A DNA stretch of 64,000 nt from Tipula vernalis. Lineage: Eukaryota; Arthropoda; Insecta; Diptera; Tipulidae. Each line of letters starts with the position of its first letter. The first letter of the stretch is position 1. Both the position numbers and the translations under genes were made by a program. Shown here piece by piece: positions 35,496 to 45,384 of the stretch. The stretch is from NCBI GenBank assembly GCA_958295665.1, contig OY282559.1, forward strand, positions 251,219,461 through 251,283,460. The letters run 5' to 3'. The notes under the pieces are model-generated. The model worked only from the letters and a program-made list of their open reading frames with translations. It had not been told where the DNA came from and ran no database searches.

Positions 35496-35774
35496 GTGAC
35501 TATAGTTGAAAATATGGTAAACAATTTTAAAAATATGAGATGCCTCATGAATCTAAAGCTGGACTTTCTTCATTCTCATATTGATTACTTTCCTGAAAAT
35601 TTAGGCGATTTTAGTGAAGTGCAGGCTGAAAGATTCGATCAAGATTTAAAAAATATTGAAAAGACATATCAAGATATTTGGGATAGCCATATGTTGGCAG
35701 ACTACTGTTGGTCTTTGAAGAGGCACGTAAAACCAACACAAAAGAAAAGCACTACGAAGGTCATTTACAAATAA
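35496..35774 (+). CDS. ORF of an arthropod repeat-associated family, partial
   Basis: A 92-codon frame in the core of foldback-like element 1. It contains NLKLDFLHSHIDYFPENLGD, then ERFDQDLKNIEKTYQ and MLADYCWSLKR. I recognise this arrangement (a FLHSH-x-D-x-FP-x-NLG block followed by ERFxQD and MLADYCW) as a C-terminal module found many times in arthropod genomes in transposon-associated proteins of unclear function. The N-terminal part of such proteins is not visible here. The frame ends at 35774 and an overlapping frame (35708-35938) shows nothing recognisable. Confidence 0.6.
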   Translation: MTIVENMVNNFKNMRCLMNLKLDFLHSHIDYFPENLGDFSEVQAERFDQDLKNIEKTYQDIWDSHMLADYCWSLKRHVKPTQKKSTTKVIYK

Positions 35775-36129
35775 ACGAATGCGTTATCACTCTAAAACTG
35801 AAAACACATGAAATGACTACTTACAAAGCCGTAAAGCTCCTTCAGAATCATGAGAGGCGAGGGGACTCACGTAAATCAAGCACCCCAAAGAGAACAGAAT
35901 CCTGCTACGTCCACGTCGTTGTTCCCGAGTATCGCTAAATGTAGGTTATTACAATGCAGGAAATCTTGATCTTATTGAGTATTCGAATTATAGTTTTGGA
36001 GACCCAAAATTTATGAGAAATAAGATTAAATATCTGGTTCAAACTTTTTGCAAAACAAGAATTAATTGTCGAGCATAAGTTTTGATTGTAGCTTTCTGAG
36101 ATTACAGGCTCTTGAAGGCTCACTTGTAA

Positions 36130-36673
36130 GTTTTTTTGTTGTTACGGTTATGGGGCTATAAGGTTATGGAATTTCCGTATTAAAGGACTATGGCTTTATA
36201 GGGTTATGGACTTATGGGGTTGTGGAGTTTTGAGGTAAGATGTGGAGTTATGAAATTTAATTCTACATGATTGAGTTATATTGTCATATGCAATTTTCTG
36301 ATGTTACACTTCAGGATTGTGGGGTTTATTGGTTTTGAGGTTATGAAATGATTGACGGACGTATGGAATTATAAAGCTAAAACTTTCTGATGTTTATGAG
36401 TTTTGAGGTTACTGATTTTGATGTTATGGGCTTAAGAGTTATAGGTTCTCGATCTCAAGATTATTGAGCTATGAAGGTATAGGGTTATAAGGTTTAATAT
36501 TGTTGGGTTTCGTAGTTTCAAGCTGTTTTTTGAGGTTAGAAAAAAATGCTGACGTGATGGGGTAAAACAGATTTCGGATACGATTTCAGCGACCCAAAAA
36601 ATATATAATCCACTTGGTCTGATTTAAGGAACTCTCCATTCATTTGGTTTTGTGGCCCTCTGTAATCCTTTAC
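36130..36673. repeat. Right arm of foldback-like element 1
   Basis: Inverted counterpart of the left arm: GGTTATGGGG-type units, then the well-matched outer part around CCACTTGGTCTGATTTAAGG. Confidence 0.75.
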
Positions 36674-37360
36674 CTATTAATCGGTAAGTTGCACAATGTT
36701 AAAGCTAACAATAGTAAAGTGCAAAGCAAGAGGTAATATATATAATCATTATTAAGATCTGTGCTACGGATTCATAAAACTCAACCGACTAAGGTGGACA
36801 AGCTACACTCGAAAAACATTCCAATAAAACGAAAAATTTGTTAAGACGTAATATTTTGCAGACATGAGACAAACTTCTAATTTTTAAATTTAAATTGAAG
36901 ACTCACACACAACTCAATTTTCCTGAAATTATAAATTAAAGTCAACTTTGGACATCAAATGAAGTTTTAAAATCAAACTAAATCAAAAATGTAATTTCCC
37001 AAATATGAACCCATAATTCTAGTCAAGAAACATTCATTCCAACCTGATAAATTTTTCATTTTCCCATGTCACCACAAAAAAAAAAACTCAACTAAATTAA
37101 AAATTTCTACATTGATGATGATTTCGTTTTCTCTCCACATTGGTACACTCACACATACATGTACATATGTTTAAATAATATATACATTAGGGAAATGTCC
37201 CATTAGAACGGCTATATTCAATTAAAAAAATAAAAATAACAAAAACTTGTGTTTCAACAATTATATTTGTACAGTTGGTCAATGAACTCCCCCTCCTTTT
37301 GTGTACGCCAATTGCGAATATAATTTTTGAAATGTATAATATTTGATTGAAAGCACCTAC
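36674..37360. other. Intron sequence of the minus-strand receptor gene (inferred)
   Basis: AT-rich, with no exon found. It follows the donor site of the exon at 37361-37909 on the minus strand. Confidence 0.4.
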
Positions 37361-37909
37361 CCTGTATCCTGTTAATTCTCCATTGAGTAAATGTGTTGGA
37401 GGTGGCGACCATCGTACATACGCCGCCGTATTATTTATAACACCAACTCTTACATCCGTTGGTGGTGCTGAAGGTGGTCCATCTAATGTTTTACCTTTGC
37501 GTATATTCGAAACACTACCACTTAAACTCGATGGTATACTAGCAAAAATTTCATATTCCGTATGTGGTTTAAGTTCGGTTAGCGTGTACTCTTTTAAATC
37601 CAATTGAGTCGTTACAATTTGAAAATCTTTTCCTAAATTTGATGTACCGGCCGCCTCGATGGACCGATAGTGTAACGTTAATATTGTCGATGAGACAATT
37701 TCATTTGTTATTTCCCAATTAACTTCGAGTGTTGACGATGATATTGGTGTTATTGTACTGATGGCTATTGTCTGTTCGGATCCCCATCGACTACCCGGTA
37801 TATCTGGAACTTTGGTTGTTCCACCTGTATCACTGGCGCTAACCACCCGTAAATAAATTTTCTTTACAATACTTCCGGCTTCATTCAAAGCGGCACATGC
37901 ATACCATCC
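37361..37909 (-). CDS. Internal exon of an Ig/fibronectin-III receptor, probably Roundabout-like
   Basis: A 549-bp phase 0/0 exon on the minus strand. The acceptor TTTATTTACAG precedes GGATGG (37909 downward), and the donor GTAGGT follows TACAGG (37360 downward). The 183 residues begin with the end of an Ig domain, WYACAALNEAG, with the second Ig cysteine. A full fibronectin-III domain follows (LEVNWEI, LKPHTEYEIFA), then the first half of another, PPSAPPTDVRV and AAYVRWSPPP with NGELTGY. The order Ig then FN3 and the wording suit axon-guidance receptors of the Robo group; other Ig/FN3 receptors (DCC/Frazzled, protogenin type) are possible. No other exon of this gene was found nearby, so its introns are large. 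The frame shows no damage. Confidence 0.85.
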
Positions 37910-39200
37910 CTGTAAATAAACAAAAATGATTGATTAATTTTTAATTACTCACGGCAGACAATCGTTTCGTTAATTTTAAATTAATAACTTTTCGGTAGAA
38001 TAAATATAGTTTTTCAACAAATTTTTTTTTCTCTAGTTTGTTTTAAAAACTTCCGATCGAGGAACTAGCTAATCAAACACTAAGTACATGTATATAACAA
38101 CACATATAAACATACAATTTATTGAATTTATAATGAATTTATTATCAACACGACATGATATTATAATAACAACATTAAGATCCAGAGCAACACTATAACA
38201 ACAACAACTGCAAAAAAAAAACTTTTTTTTTAAAGTTTAATAAGCTTTTCAATTAGGTGTTAGTTTTCCTTTAGAAAATAAAAATACAAATACAACAACG
38301 GCAACACCATGAATAAAAATTAATAATATCATGAATATTAAAATTGAAAATTAAAAGAAAACTGTTAGTTAGGTTATAGCAACCGTAAAAGAGTACTCGT
38401 ATGTTACGTAAATATATAGTTTTGGTATAATTATCCTATACTCGTGTGTACATACATACTTACATAATTGTTATATGCGAGAGGAATATTATATGTAATC
38501 AATATCTCTAACATACTTATACATAAATCATACGGGTATAAAAAAGCAAATAATCATATTGTTACAGGTAAATAGTTTTTGGTATACAAATGTGAGGTGC
38601 AGATATGTATTTAAAAGAGGTAAAGCCACGAGTATATTCCCCATATTGCGAGAAGGTGTTAATTATGTATTGAAAATATTATGCAGGGTTGATTGATTTA
38701 ACGATTATCTAAAGAGACACTTTATTATGTACAATATATTTAGGGGAGGCTTGGGAATGGGGAAATCAAAATATATTACCAAGGGATTTTTTTTTTTTGG
38801 GTTCGTAGAATTGAAATTAGAATTTTTGGTGTTTTGGTTTTTATATACATACATATATATGTATGTACGTTTGGGGAAATTATAATATACTTTGATGGAG
38901 TAATGGAAAAATACATTTTTGAAGAGTAATTAAAAGTGACAATTTTATGGAGCAATATATAATTCAGACTATTTTTAAGTGTAAATATGTGTGGAAACTG
39001 GATATTTATATGTATGTAGATCAAAACTGCCAAATAGATTATTTTGAGGGTATTTTTTAGTTGAACGGATTTGCTAAATAGCGGTTTAATTATAATATAT
39101 AAAGCTGTTTTTACCTTCCCCACTATAACGAAGTTATATTATAGGTAAGTATTATAATGGCGAAAAAAAATTTGTTTGAGATTTTCACATTTCTTGCCGA
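37910..39200. other. Intron or flank of the receptor gene (inferred), AT-rich
   Basis: Upstream of the receptor exon on its own strand. It contains only low-complexity AT-rich sequence and short ATAC runs. The open frame at 38776-39123 on the minus strand has no protein-like composition. Confidence 0.4.
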
Positions 39201-39673
39201 ATTGGTTACCAGGAGGTCAATTCTTGTTCTATGAAAAAACCTAATGAAAAAAATGTTTCCATTTGGTTTCCATCATATAACATTTTACACAATGACGATA
39301 AGCGATTCTCGTTGTCCAAATGAAAAAGAATCGTGCAAAAAAAGGTTGAATAAGTTGTTTTTATAGTAAGCCAAACTGTAAACACACATTTTATCGAGTT
39401 TTATATATATTTCTGCTAGATGATACAGCAAATGTTGTAAATAGCCAAATAAATGATGAAATAGATTTACCTAATCAGTTTTCGTCATTGCCTGTCAAAA
39501 TATAAAATAATTATAAAAATGACCAGTTTTAAAACTAAAATAATTATTTGGAGGTTTTTCTTAAATAAATGAAGTAGTTTTCAGTATATTTACTTTAATT
39601 AATTTTAAAGTGAATCATATTATAATGCTAAAAATGCAAATTTAGTTTTTATAGAAATTTATTTCCATATTTA

Positions 39674-40645
39674 CCAGTTCTGTATATATGAAACAGGAAT
39701 TTACCAATAAATGGTGCCACCTGTCAATGTACCTTTCGACAAACCACGTGATCGGCGCCATTGTTTTCTTTTGACATCTTTCAACAATATCCAATTCATA
39801 ACCATACAAGTTTCATACAATAACGCATGTTTTTTATGTGTTGGTAAATCAAAATGCTATGGGTGGTATAATAAATTCAAAAGTGGTGATTTCGATGTGA
39901 GCAACGAAGAACGTGGAAGACCACCAAAAAAGGTTGAAGACAGTGAATTGCGAGCATTGTTGGATGAGGATGATGCTCAAACTCAAAAACCACTCGCAGA
40001 TCAATTGAATATGCCACGAGAATCCGTCTCCATACGTTTAAAAGCCATGGGAAAGATCCAAATGCTGAGAAAATGGGTTCCGCATATACTTAATGAAAGA
40101 CAGCAGGAAAATCGAAAAACCAGTTGCGAAATGTTGCTCGCCAGATACAAAAGAAAGGCATTTCTCCATCGAATTGTGACTGGCGATGAAAAATGGATCT
40201 ATTTTGAGAATCCAAAGCGCAAAAAGTATTGGGTTGATCTGGGACAACCATCGACATGGACTGCATGGCCAAATCGCTTCGGACTGAAGAAAATGCTCTG
40301 TATTTGGTGGGATCAGAAGAGAGTGATTTATTTTGGGCTTCTAAAATCTGGTGAAACCGTAAATACTAAAACCTACCAACAGCAAATGATCAATTTGAAT
40401 CGATCTTTGCGCGAAAAATAACCAGAATATGATAAAAGGCAACACAAAGTGATTTTGCTTCATAATAGTGCACCATCACACAAAGCAAAAACCGATCAAG
40501 GAAACGTTGGAAGCACTTAATTGGGAACACATGCGGCGTATAACTAATAATGGGCAATACTTTGAATAAAATACACTCAACCATTATCATACGATGAACG
40601 AGTACTTTTTACTAAAAAATTCCGGTTTCATATTTACACACCTGG
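39674..40645 (+). mobile_element. mariner element with a damaged transposase
   Basis: The left end CCAGTTCTGTATATATGAAA (39674) and the right end, inverted CCAGGTGTGTAAATATGAAA (complement, ending about 40645), are mariner terminal repeats. TA precedes the left end. The right flank is not TA, so the junction has changed. The total is about 970 bp, shorter than the roughly 1.3 kb usual for intact mariners. Confidence 0.75.
39711..40421 (+). pseudogene. mariner transposase
   Basis: A mariner transposase frame. The N terminus is abnormal and the first HTH is missing. From about residue 50 it is clear: WYNKFKSGDFDVSNEERGRP, SVSIRLKAMGKI, the WVPH linker motif, then VTGDEKWIYF with the first catalytic Asp. 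It stops prematurely at 40419-40421, in the segment before the second catalytic motif. Beyond the stop the same frame continues and reads LLHNSAPSH, where the usual His-Asp-Asn-Ala-Pro-Ser-His has Asn in place of the catalytic Asp. The C-terminal third with the last Asp of the D,D34D triad is missing. Inactive. Confidence 0.88.
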
Positions 40646-40955
40646 GAGTCAATTCTCGTTTCGTAAGAAGTATAATGAAAAGTATTTTTAGTGCGAAATA
40701 CACATTTCCAATTCATATTCCTTGAGAAGGAAAAAACTCCGTCAAAATCTTTTCATTTTCTCACTGACCATTTTGGGGGTGAGAACATCATAAATAGGGA
40801 AATAAAATTCTATAAAAACTAAATTTTTATTTTTAGCATTGAATGTGCATTGAAACTATAGTATGATTCACTTTAAATGTAACTAATTAGTAAATCTGTT
40901 AAAAAGTATTCCGTTAATTTAAGAAAAGCCTCCAAATAATTATTTTAGTTAAGTT

Positions 40956-42280
40956 TGTGACGAAAGTCACAATAAATCATCACCGGCGTAGGGTTAATTT
41001 AATTTTTTTTTGTTGAAATTAACAACTTACAAATATTTCAATAACTAGGATTAGGGTAGTAGGGTTTTGGTTAGGTAACGTAGTTCTACTGTTGTAAACC
41101 AAAAAAATAAAATAAATTTGGTTTACAACAGTAAATATAAGTTACCTAACCTAAACCCTACTACCCTAATCCTAGTTATTGAAATATTTGAAAGTTGTTA
41201 ATTTCAACAAAAAAAAAAAATTAAATAACATTATTAAAATGTAATTTAGAATACAAAAAAAACTTATCTTAAATTAGAACCAAAAAAAAAATGTTGGTTT
41301 CCCCTGGTGTAAGCATCCAGTGATTCTGCAGGTTGTAACGTACTTGTTTAAACGTTAGTATTTTTAACTGATTGTAAATTACACAATAATATTTAAGCAC
41401 TGTAATTTAATTTGGGTAGGTCACCGTTTTTTTTTTATTTGGTTTTGTTGGGTTTATAATTTATAGCTATAAATTCAATATCAAAGTTTTCACTGTTTTA
41501 TTGATTTCGAATAATGATATCTATAGTTCACACCCAAAACTCAACGTAACCCAAGAACACTAAAACTTAAATAGTCTTTGCTTAAACTATGTATTATCAG
41601 CACCAATGATTTCAGTATTAAATTAGCACTAATATTAATAACCAATTAGTTGTGATTCATTAAATTAGGTCATCGTAGTTTTAATTATTATTAACTTTAT
41701 TATAGATATTAGTATAATTATTAGAGACAATTAGTTTATTTAATTAGTATATCACCAAACACAATATCATTCTCACGCGCGTGCGTATTCACGGTTTTTC
41801 ACAACTTACAGTTAGAGGAAACGCTATAAGCTAGTGTGTGTTTTTTTTTAATTTGGTTTTGTTATTATAATTTTATGTTCTATTTTGCATTAATTAACAC
41901 TAGACTTATCCTTATTTATCACTAGTTTTTTTTAGCAATTTTATTTTACTTTTTTTTAATTTTTCCCAAAGATAAAACTTTAAAAAAAAAAGTTGTTTGT
42001 TTTTTTTTATGTAACAACTTCAATAATTAAATCTTCCGTTTTTTTTTTTTTACTTTTATTCTTAATTTTTAATTTATTGTTTCTTTTTTGTGTTCCGACT
42101 ATCTTTAATTTATCTTCTCAACTGCCTAGTTTTATTTTTTTTTAATCACGTCCAAACTCAAATCCATTCCCTCCTATCATTTTTCTTGTCTTCCCCATGC
42201 AGTGTGACACAACGTTACATGCAAAAAAAAAAATAAAATTAACCCTACGCCGGTGATGATTTATTGTGACTTTCGTCACA
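40956..42280 (-). repeat. LTR-like block with inverted termini
   Basis: It starts at 42280 on the minus strand with TGTGACGAAAGTCACA, itself a small perfect stem-loop, and ends at 40956 with the inverted copy of the same 44-bp sequence (including the CATCACCGGCGTAGGGTT segment). The 1.3-kb length would suit long-LTR gypsy elements of the Osvaldo/Ulysses kind (from memory). Such long inverted termini are unusual for an LTR. Confidence 0.6.
40997..41226. repeat. 230-bp near-perfect palindrome
   Basis: Arms of about 100 bp, from TTTGTTGAAATTAACAACTT through AGGATTAGGGTAGTAGGG and TTGTTGTAAACC, around a short A/T loop at about 41101-41117. TTAGGG-like words are part of the arms and not telomeric. 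It lies at one end of the LTR-like block. Confidence 0.85.
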
Positions 42281-42369
42281 TGAGAGATGTCTCAAAGCCG
42301 GGCATTACACTCAACATTGCAAGTACAACTAAACAAACATAAAGTCTGCGATCATATTTGGCAATAACT

Positions 42370-43626
42370 TTAGGTTTTGATTTCTTTAATATGATAAGTA
42401 CCAAGCGGCTGGCCATTTTCATCAACAAGTTTAAACGCCACGAAACCAACAGGTTCTTTTATATATGCTACCTTAAATTTAGGAGCGAGTTTCGCCGAAA
42501 ATTTTTCTGCGGCCGCGCTCTGGCAAAAATTCCTAACGAACACTTTTTGGCCATTCAAAAATTTTCGCTGTCTAGTTCGTAAATTATACACGTGAGAGTG
42601 TTGTTTATGGGCTTTTCGTAAATTATCCAGAACCGTTTTTTGGGCTATAGTCAATTTATCTGCGTTTGACAATTGAACTTCATGATCGTCGAGGCTAGTT
42701 AACTCACGAAGTATTTGATATTGTGATCCATGGGAAATATAAAATTGTCCAAACGTTAAGAAAAAGGGCGCATAATTGGTGCTTTCATGTACGACATTCC
42801 GCAATGCTGAAGCAATTGAATGTATGTTGGAATCCCATGTGGTGTGATCATTTTGGATGTATGAGCGGATTGCAGACAGTATACTACGCTTAACTCGTTC
42901 CGAAGCGTTCGCTTGGGGAGAGTATTTTGGAGTAAAAATTTGTTTAATGCCATGTTTATTCAAAAATTCACGAAATATCTTCGAGGTAAATTGTTTACCA
43001 TTGTCGCTGAGGATCTGTTCCGGTACTGAATACACATTTAAAACCCGATTTTCTAAGAATTTAATCACATTTAAGCTGGTAGCATCTCGCATTGGTTCAA
43101 GAATTACAAAGCGACTAAAGTGGTCTAAAACTACAAAAAGGTATGTATTCCCCAACTTCGAACAAGGATATGGTCCCATGAAATCGATAAACAGCCGCTG
43201 AAAACTGCGGAAAATTTCGGTATACTGACCCATTGGAGGGCGAGTTATAACGTTCGATGCTTTACTTGATTTGCACGTTTGACAATTTACAACCAATTGA
43301 TGCACATCTTGAGCCATTTTCGGCCAATGGTATAATCTTCTTAAAACTTCTAAAGTTTTACGTATTCCCAAGTGAGCAGCGTTCGGCGTTGAGTGAGCCC
43401 TGTCCAGTAAAATAGGAATCAGCTTGTTTGGGACAACTATTTTCCAGGAAGGAATATCAGAAGCTATATCGTAGTCAGGTTTCGGAAGGATAAGTATCTT
43501 ACCATTGCAAATACGGAGGTTCGTTTTAAGGTCAGGATTATATTGAGTGACGTCTATCTGCCTAAGATAATCAGGATCTTGAAAGAAATTAAAATCTCGA
43601 TCAAAAGATAGAGGATCATCAACCAT
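42370..43626 (-). CDS. Integrase of the minus-strand gypsy element, essentially intact
   Basis: 418 codons. The HHCC zinc domain is at about residues 75-120 (HSTPNAAHLGIRKTLEVL, CQTCKSSK). The DDE core has FIDFMGPYP (first Asp), LSDNGKQF (second Asp) and NASERVKRSIL (Glu), all catalytic residues kept. A C-terminal domain follows, with LNGQKVFVRNF and a GPY/F-like segment, ending GTYHIKEIKT. It is probably the C-terminal part of a Pol polyprotein, so the start given is where the open frame begins; it overlaps the RNase H frame by 8 bases (ATGGTTGA), which points to one small indel between them. The integrase joins retroelement cDNA to chromosomal DNA. It is the best preserved transposon protein in the window. 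Confidence 0.88.
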   Translation of the reverse strand: MVDDPLSFDRDFNFFQDPDYLRQIDVTQYNPDLKTNLRICNGKILILPKPDYDIASDIPSWKIVVPNKLIPILLDRAHSTPNAAHLGIRKTLEVLRRLYHWPKMAQDVHQLVVNCQTCKSSKASNVITRPPMGQYTEIFRSFQRLFIDFMGPYPCSKLGNTYLFVVLDHFSRFVILEPMRDATSLNVIKFLENRVLNVYSVPEQILSDNGKQFTSKIFREFLNKHGIKQIFTPKYSPQANASERVKRSILSAIRSYIQNDHTTWDSNIHSIASALRNVVHESTNYAPFFLTFGQFYISHGSQYQILRELTSLDDHEVQLSNADKLTIAQKTVLDNLRKAHKQHSHVYNLRTRQRKFLNGQKVFVRNFCQSAAAEKFSAKLAPKFKVAYIKEPVGFVAFKLVDENGQPLGTYHIKEIKT

Positions 43627-44098
43627 TCAGTGTAACTGCCTCCGCCTGCCGTGAAAGAGCGTCAAGCACGAGATTATCCTTCCCTTTACGGTACTCAATA
43701 GTAAAATTGAACCCCTGCAGTTTAACGCTCCGGCGAGCGAGACGTCCAGAGAGCTCTCTTTGTCCCATTAACCACTTCAAACTTGCGTGATCCGTGATAA
43801 TGGTAAAAAAGTAGCCTTCTACGTATTGCCTAATTTTCTCAACACCCAATACAGCCGCATAGCATTCCAGTTCGGTAACACTGTAATTGCGTTGTGCTGC
43901 ATTGAGTTTTTGAGAAACATATGCAATAGGACGTTCATCGCCGCTGGAAGACCTTTGGAATAAGACAGCTCCCACGCCAGTCGAAGAAGCATCACACTGA
44001 ACAAAAAATGATCGAGTCCAATCGGGATTGGACAATACAGTGGCGCCCAAAGCATCGGTACAATAGTGAATTTTTTTTTTATCCCAACTAGATTTCAA
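43619..44098 (-). pseudogene. RNase H domain of the minus-strand gypsy element (truncated Pol)
   Basis: A 159-codon frame with the RNase H residues in place: VQCDASSTGVGAVLFQ, TELECYAAVLGVE and ITDHASLKWL, then the linker to integrase with GKDNLVLDALSR. The sequence upstream of about residue 10 does not resemble RT, so Pol is cut at about 44075-44098. It ends at the TGA at 43619-43621 while the integrase frame has already begun. Confidence 0.85.
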
Positions 44099-45024
44099 GT
44101 TTTCATAATTTTATTAAAATAATGATTTGGTGAAGTTGTTATATTTTCGCCTGCATCTAATTTTATATAATGGTTTTGAGTCAGATATTAGCGTACAATC
44201 TTACTAAATTTTTATTTTATTTTCTTAATTTTTTTTTTACGTAAAGATACGAGAAAATTGTTTTTGATCTAACGTTTCCGTGAAATTGATTGGGTTTTAC
44301 GTTTTAGATTTTGTTGTTGCATTGCAATTTGATCATATTTTTTTTTGTATTTTTTTATTTTTTTTTTACCGTTCATTTAGAAATATTGCATCCCCGTTTT
44401 AGGGTTTCGAATTCAATGTGTCACTGAAATGTTCGGTAGATTATTGCCAATGTTTGTTAATAATAATTTTGTCAGAGCGCCCGAAATATATCCAGCATTG
44501 CTGTTTGATTTGTTGTATGGGTTTTGGTATTTGACAGAATTATTGTTGATATTAGCTTCTAATTTAATCACCTCCTTGAAAGACAAGAGGCGGGGCGGCT
44601 TGCCTGGTGGTATGATTTCTCTGGTTTCATCCCTGTTGTTTTTGGTGTAGTCGATTATATTTATTGGAAAATATCCATATTTACATTTTTTTTTTTTTTT
44701 TTTTTTTAAATTAATGGTATTTGCCTTATTTACCAGTACATTGGAATTTAAATTAAATTAGCATAATTAATTTTGATTATCGTTGACTGATGAGTTTTAA
44801 AACTTATTATATACACATTTGAATTTATTTTACCTTTAGATTATTATTTGTTTCACATTTTTTTTTTTCTATATATAATATTTATTCATATGTTACTAGT
44901 AATTACTTAAATTGGTTTTCGCGTCGTATTGTTACGAATTTGCAATAATTACGATCATTACTCTTAGCATACAAATATTACAATTAAACAAGCATAAATA
45001 ATATAATATTACAATTAAACAAAA
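44099..45024. other. AT-rich part of the retroelement, possible gag remnant on the minus strand
   Basis: Mostly A/T runs. On the minus strand an open stretch at about 44670-44404 reads IIPPGKPPRLLSFKEVIKLE and could be a gag tail, but no zinc knuckle or capsid motif is visible. RT is missing here. Confidence 0.3.
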
Positions 45025-45291
45025 ATGAATCCTGATCACTTGGCTAACGACGAGTTTGAATTGGAATGTGCTGTACGTGATATTAACAGTGATAACCCAC
45101 TTTCAAATTTAAATGAACTTTTAAAGCGTTTAGAGGATGAGAAAGCTCATCCAGTATTAATTCCAAACCGGCCTCTGCGCTCGGCACGAAAAAATCCACG
45201 AGTCGAAGTTAGTAAAATTTCTCTAAAATTAAGGCAAATTTATGCTGAAATTCAGCACGGTATCGAATTAAAAAGTCTAAAACCAGCATAA
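45025..45291 (+). CDS. Short Gag-like ORF on the opposite strand
   Basis: An 88-codon frame with an ATG at 45025. Its start, MNPDHLANDEFELECAVRDI, with LNELLKRLEDE after it, resembles the N-terminal Asp/Glu-Leu-rich segment of gag-type ORFs of several insect retroelements (a pattern of L-x-x-D-E-x-x-x-E near the start). No capsid or knuckle follows. It runs opposite to the integrase gene, supporting a composite origin for this end of the element. A conserved hairpin lies 30 bases after its stop. Confidence 0.4.
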   Translation: MNPDHLANDEFELECAVRDINSDNPLSNLNELLKRLEDEKAHPVLIPNRPLRSARKNPRVEVSKISLKLRQIYAEIQHGIELKSLKPA

Positions 45292-45321
45292 AGTTTGATC
45301 GGTATTGCACGAAGTATTCAA

Positions 45322-45384
45322 GCTTTCAGAAACCCCACACCCCTCCTCTTGAGCTCTAGCCGGTCAAGATGACCGCCTGAAAGC
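45322..45384 (+). other. Hairpin motif related to 5898-5960
   Basis: GCTTTCAG (45322-45329) pairs with CTGAAAGC (45377-45384), enclosing GAAACCCCAC, GAGCTCTAGCCGGTCAAG and a TGACCGCC segment. An inner stem CGGTCA/TGACCG is also possible. The sequence between the stems is clearly related to the hairpin within the 2124-7582 element, while the stem itself differs and still pairs. Confidence 0.6.

Larger units (their letters stand above)
34660..36673. mobile_element. Foldback-like element 1
   Basis: Two long inverted arms, 34660-35250 and 36130-36673, enclose about 0.9 kb. The outer 100 bp match well (CGGTTCCTTAAATCAGACCA at the left, its complement near 36623-36645). Further in, both arms consist of degenerate short tandem units of the type AACCCTATAACC (left) and GGTTATGGGGTT (right). 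Long inverted arms made of short tandem repeats are the hallmark of Drosophila Foldback/Galileo elements. The core contains an ORF. No target duplication could be fixed. Confidence 0.7.
39532..40950. mobile_element. Second inverted-repeat element, containing a mariner
   Basis: Inverted ends of about 130-150 bp (39533-39660 with 40800-40950): CTAAAATAATTATTTGGAGG at the left and its complement at the right, plus inner blocks AAAGTGAATCAT and TTTAGTTTTTATAGAA. TTAA borders it on both sides (39529-39532 and 40949-40952), possibly a TTAA target duplication; this is not certain because the flank is itself AT-rich. A mariner lies within. Confidence 0.6.

Noticed and set aside
38776..39123. 115-codon minus-strand frame
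   Set aside because: Ile/Tyr/Lys-rich translation of AT-rich DNA without any protein signature.
41041..41180. TTAGGG-like words near a palindrome centre
   Set aside because: Single words within the palindrome arms, not a tandem telomeric array.
44785..44815. CTGATGAG as a second hammerhead core
   Set aside because: No GAAA at the right place and no closing stem III; only the 7-base core matches.
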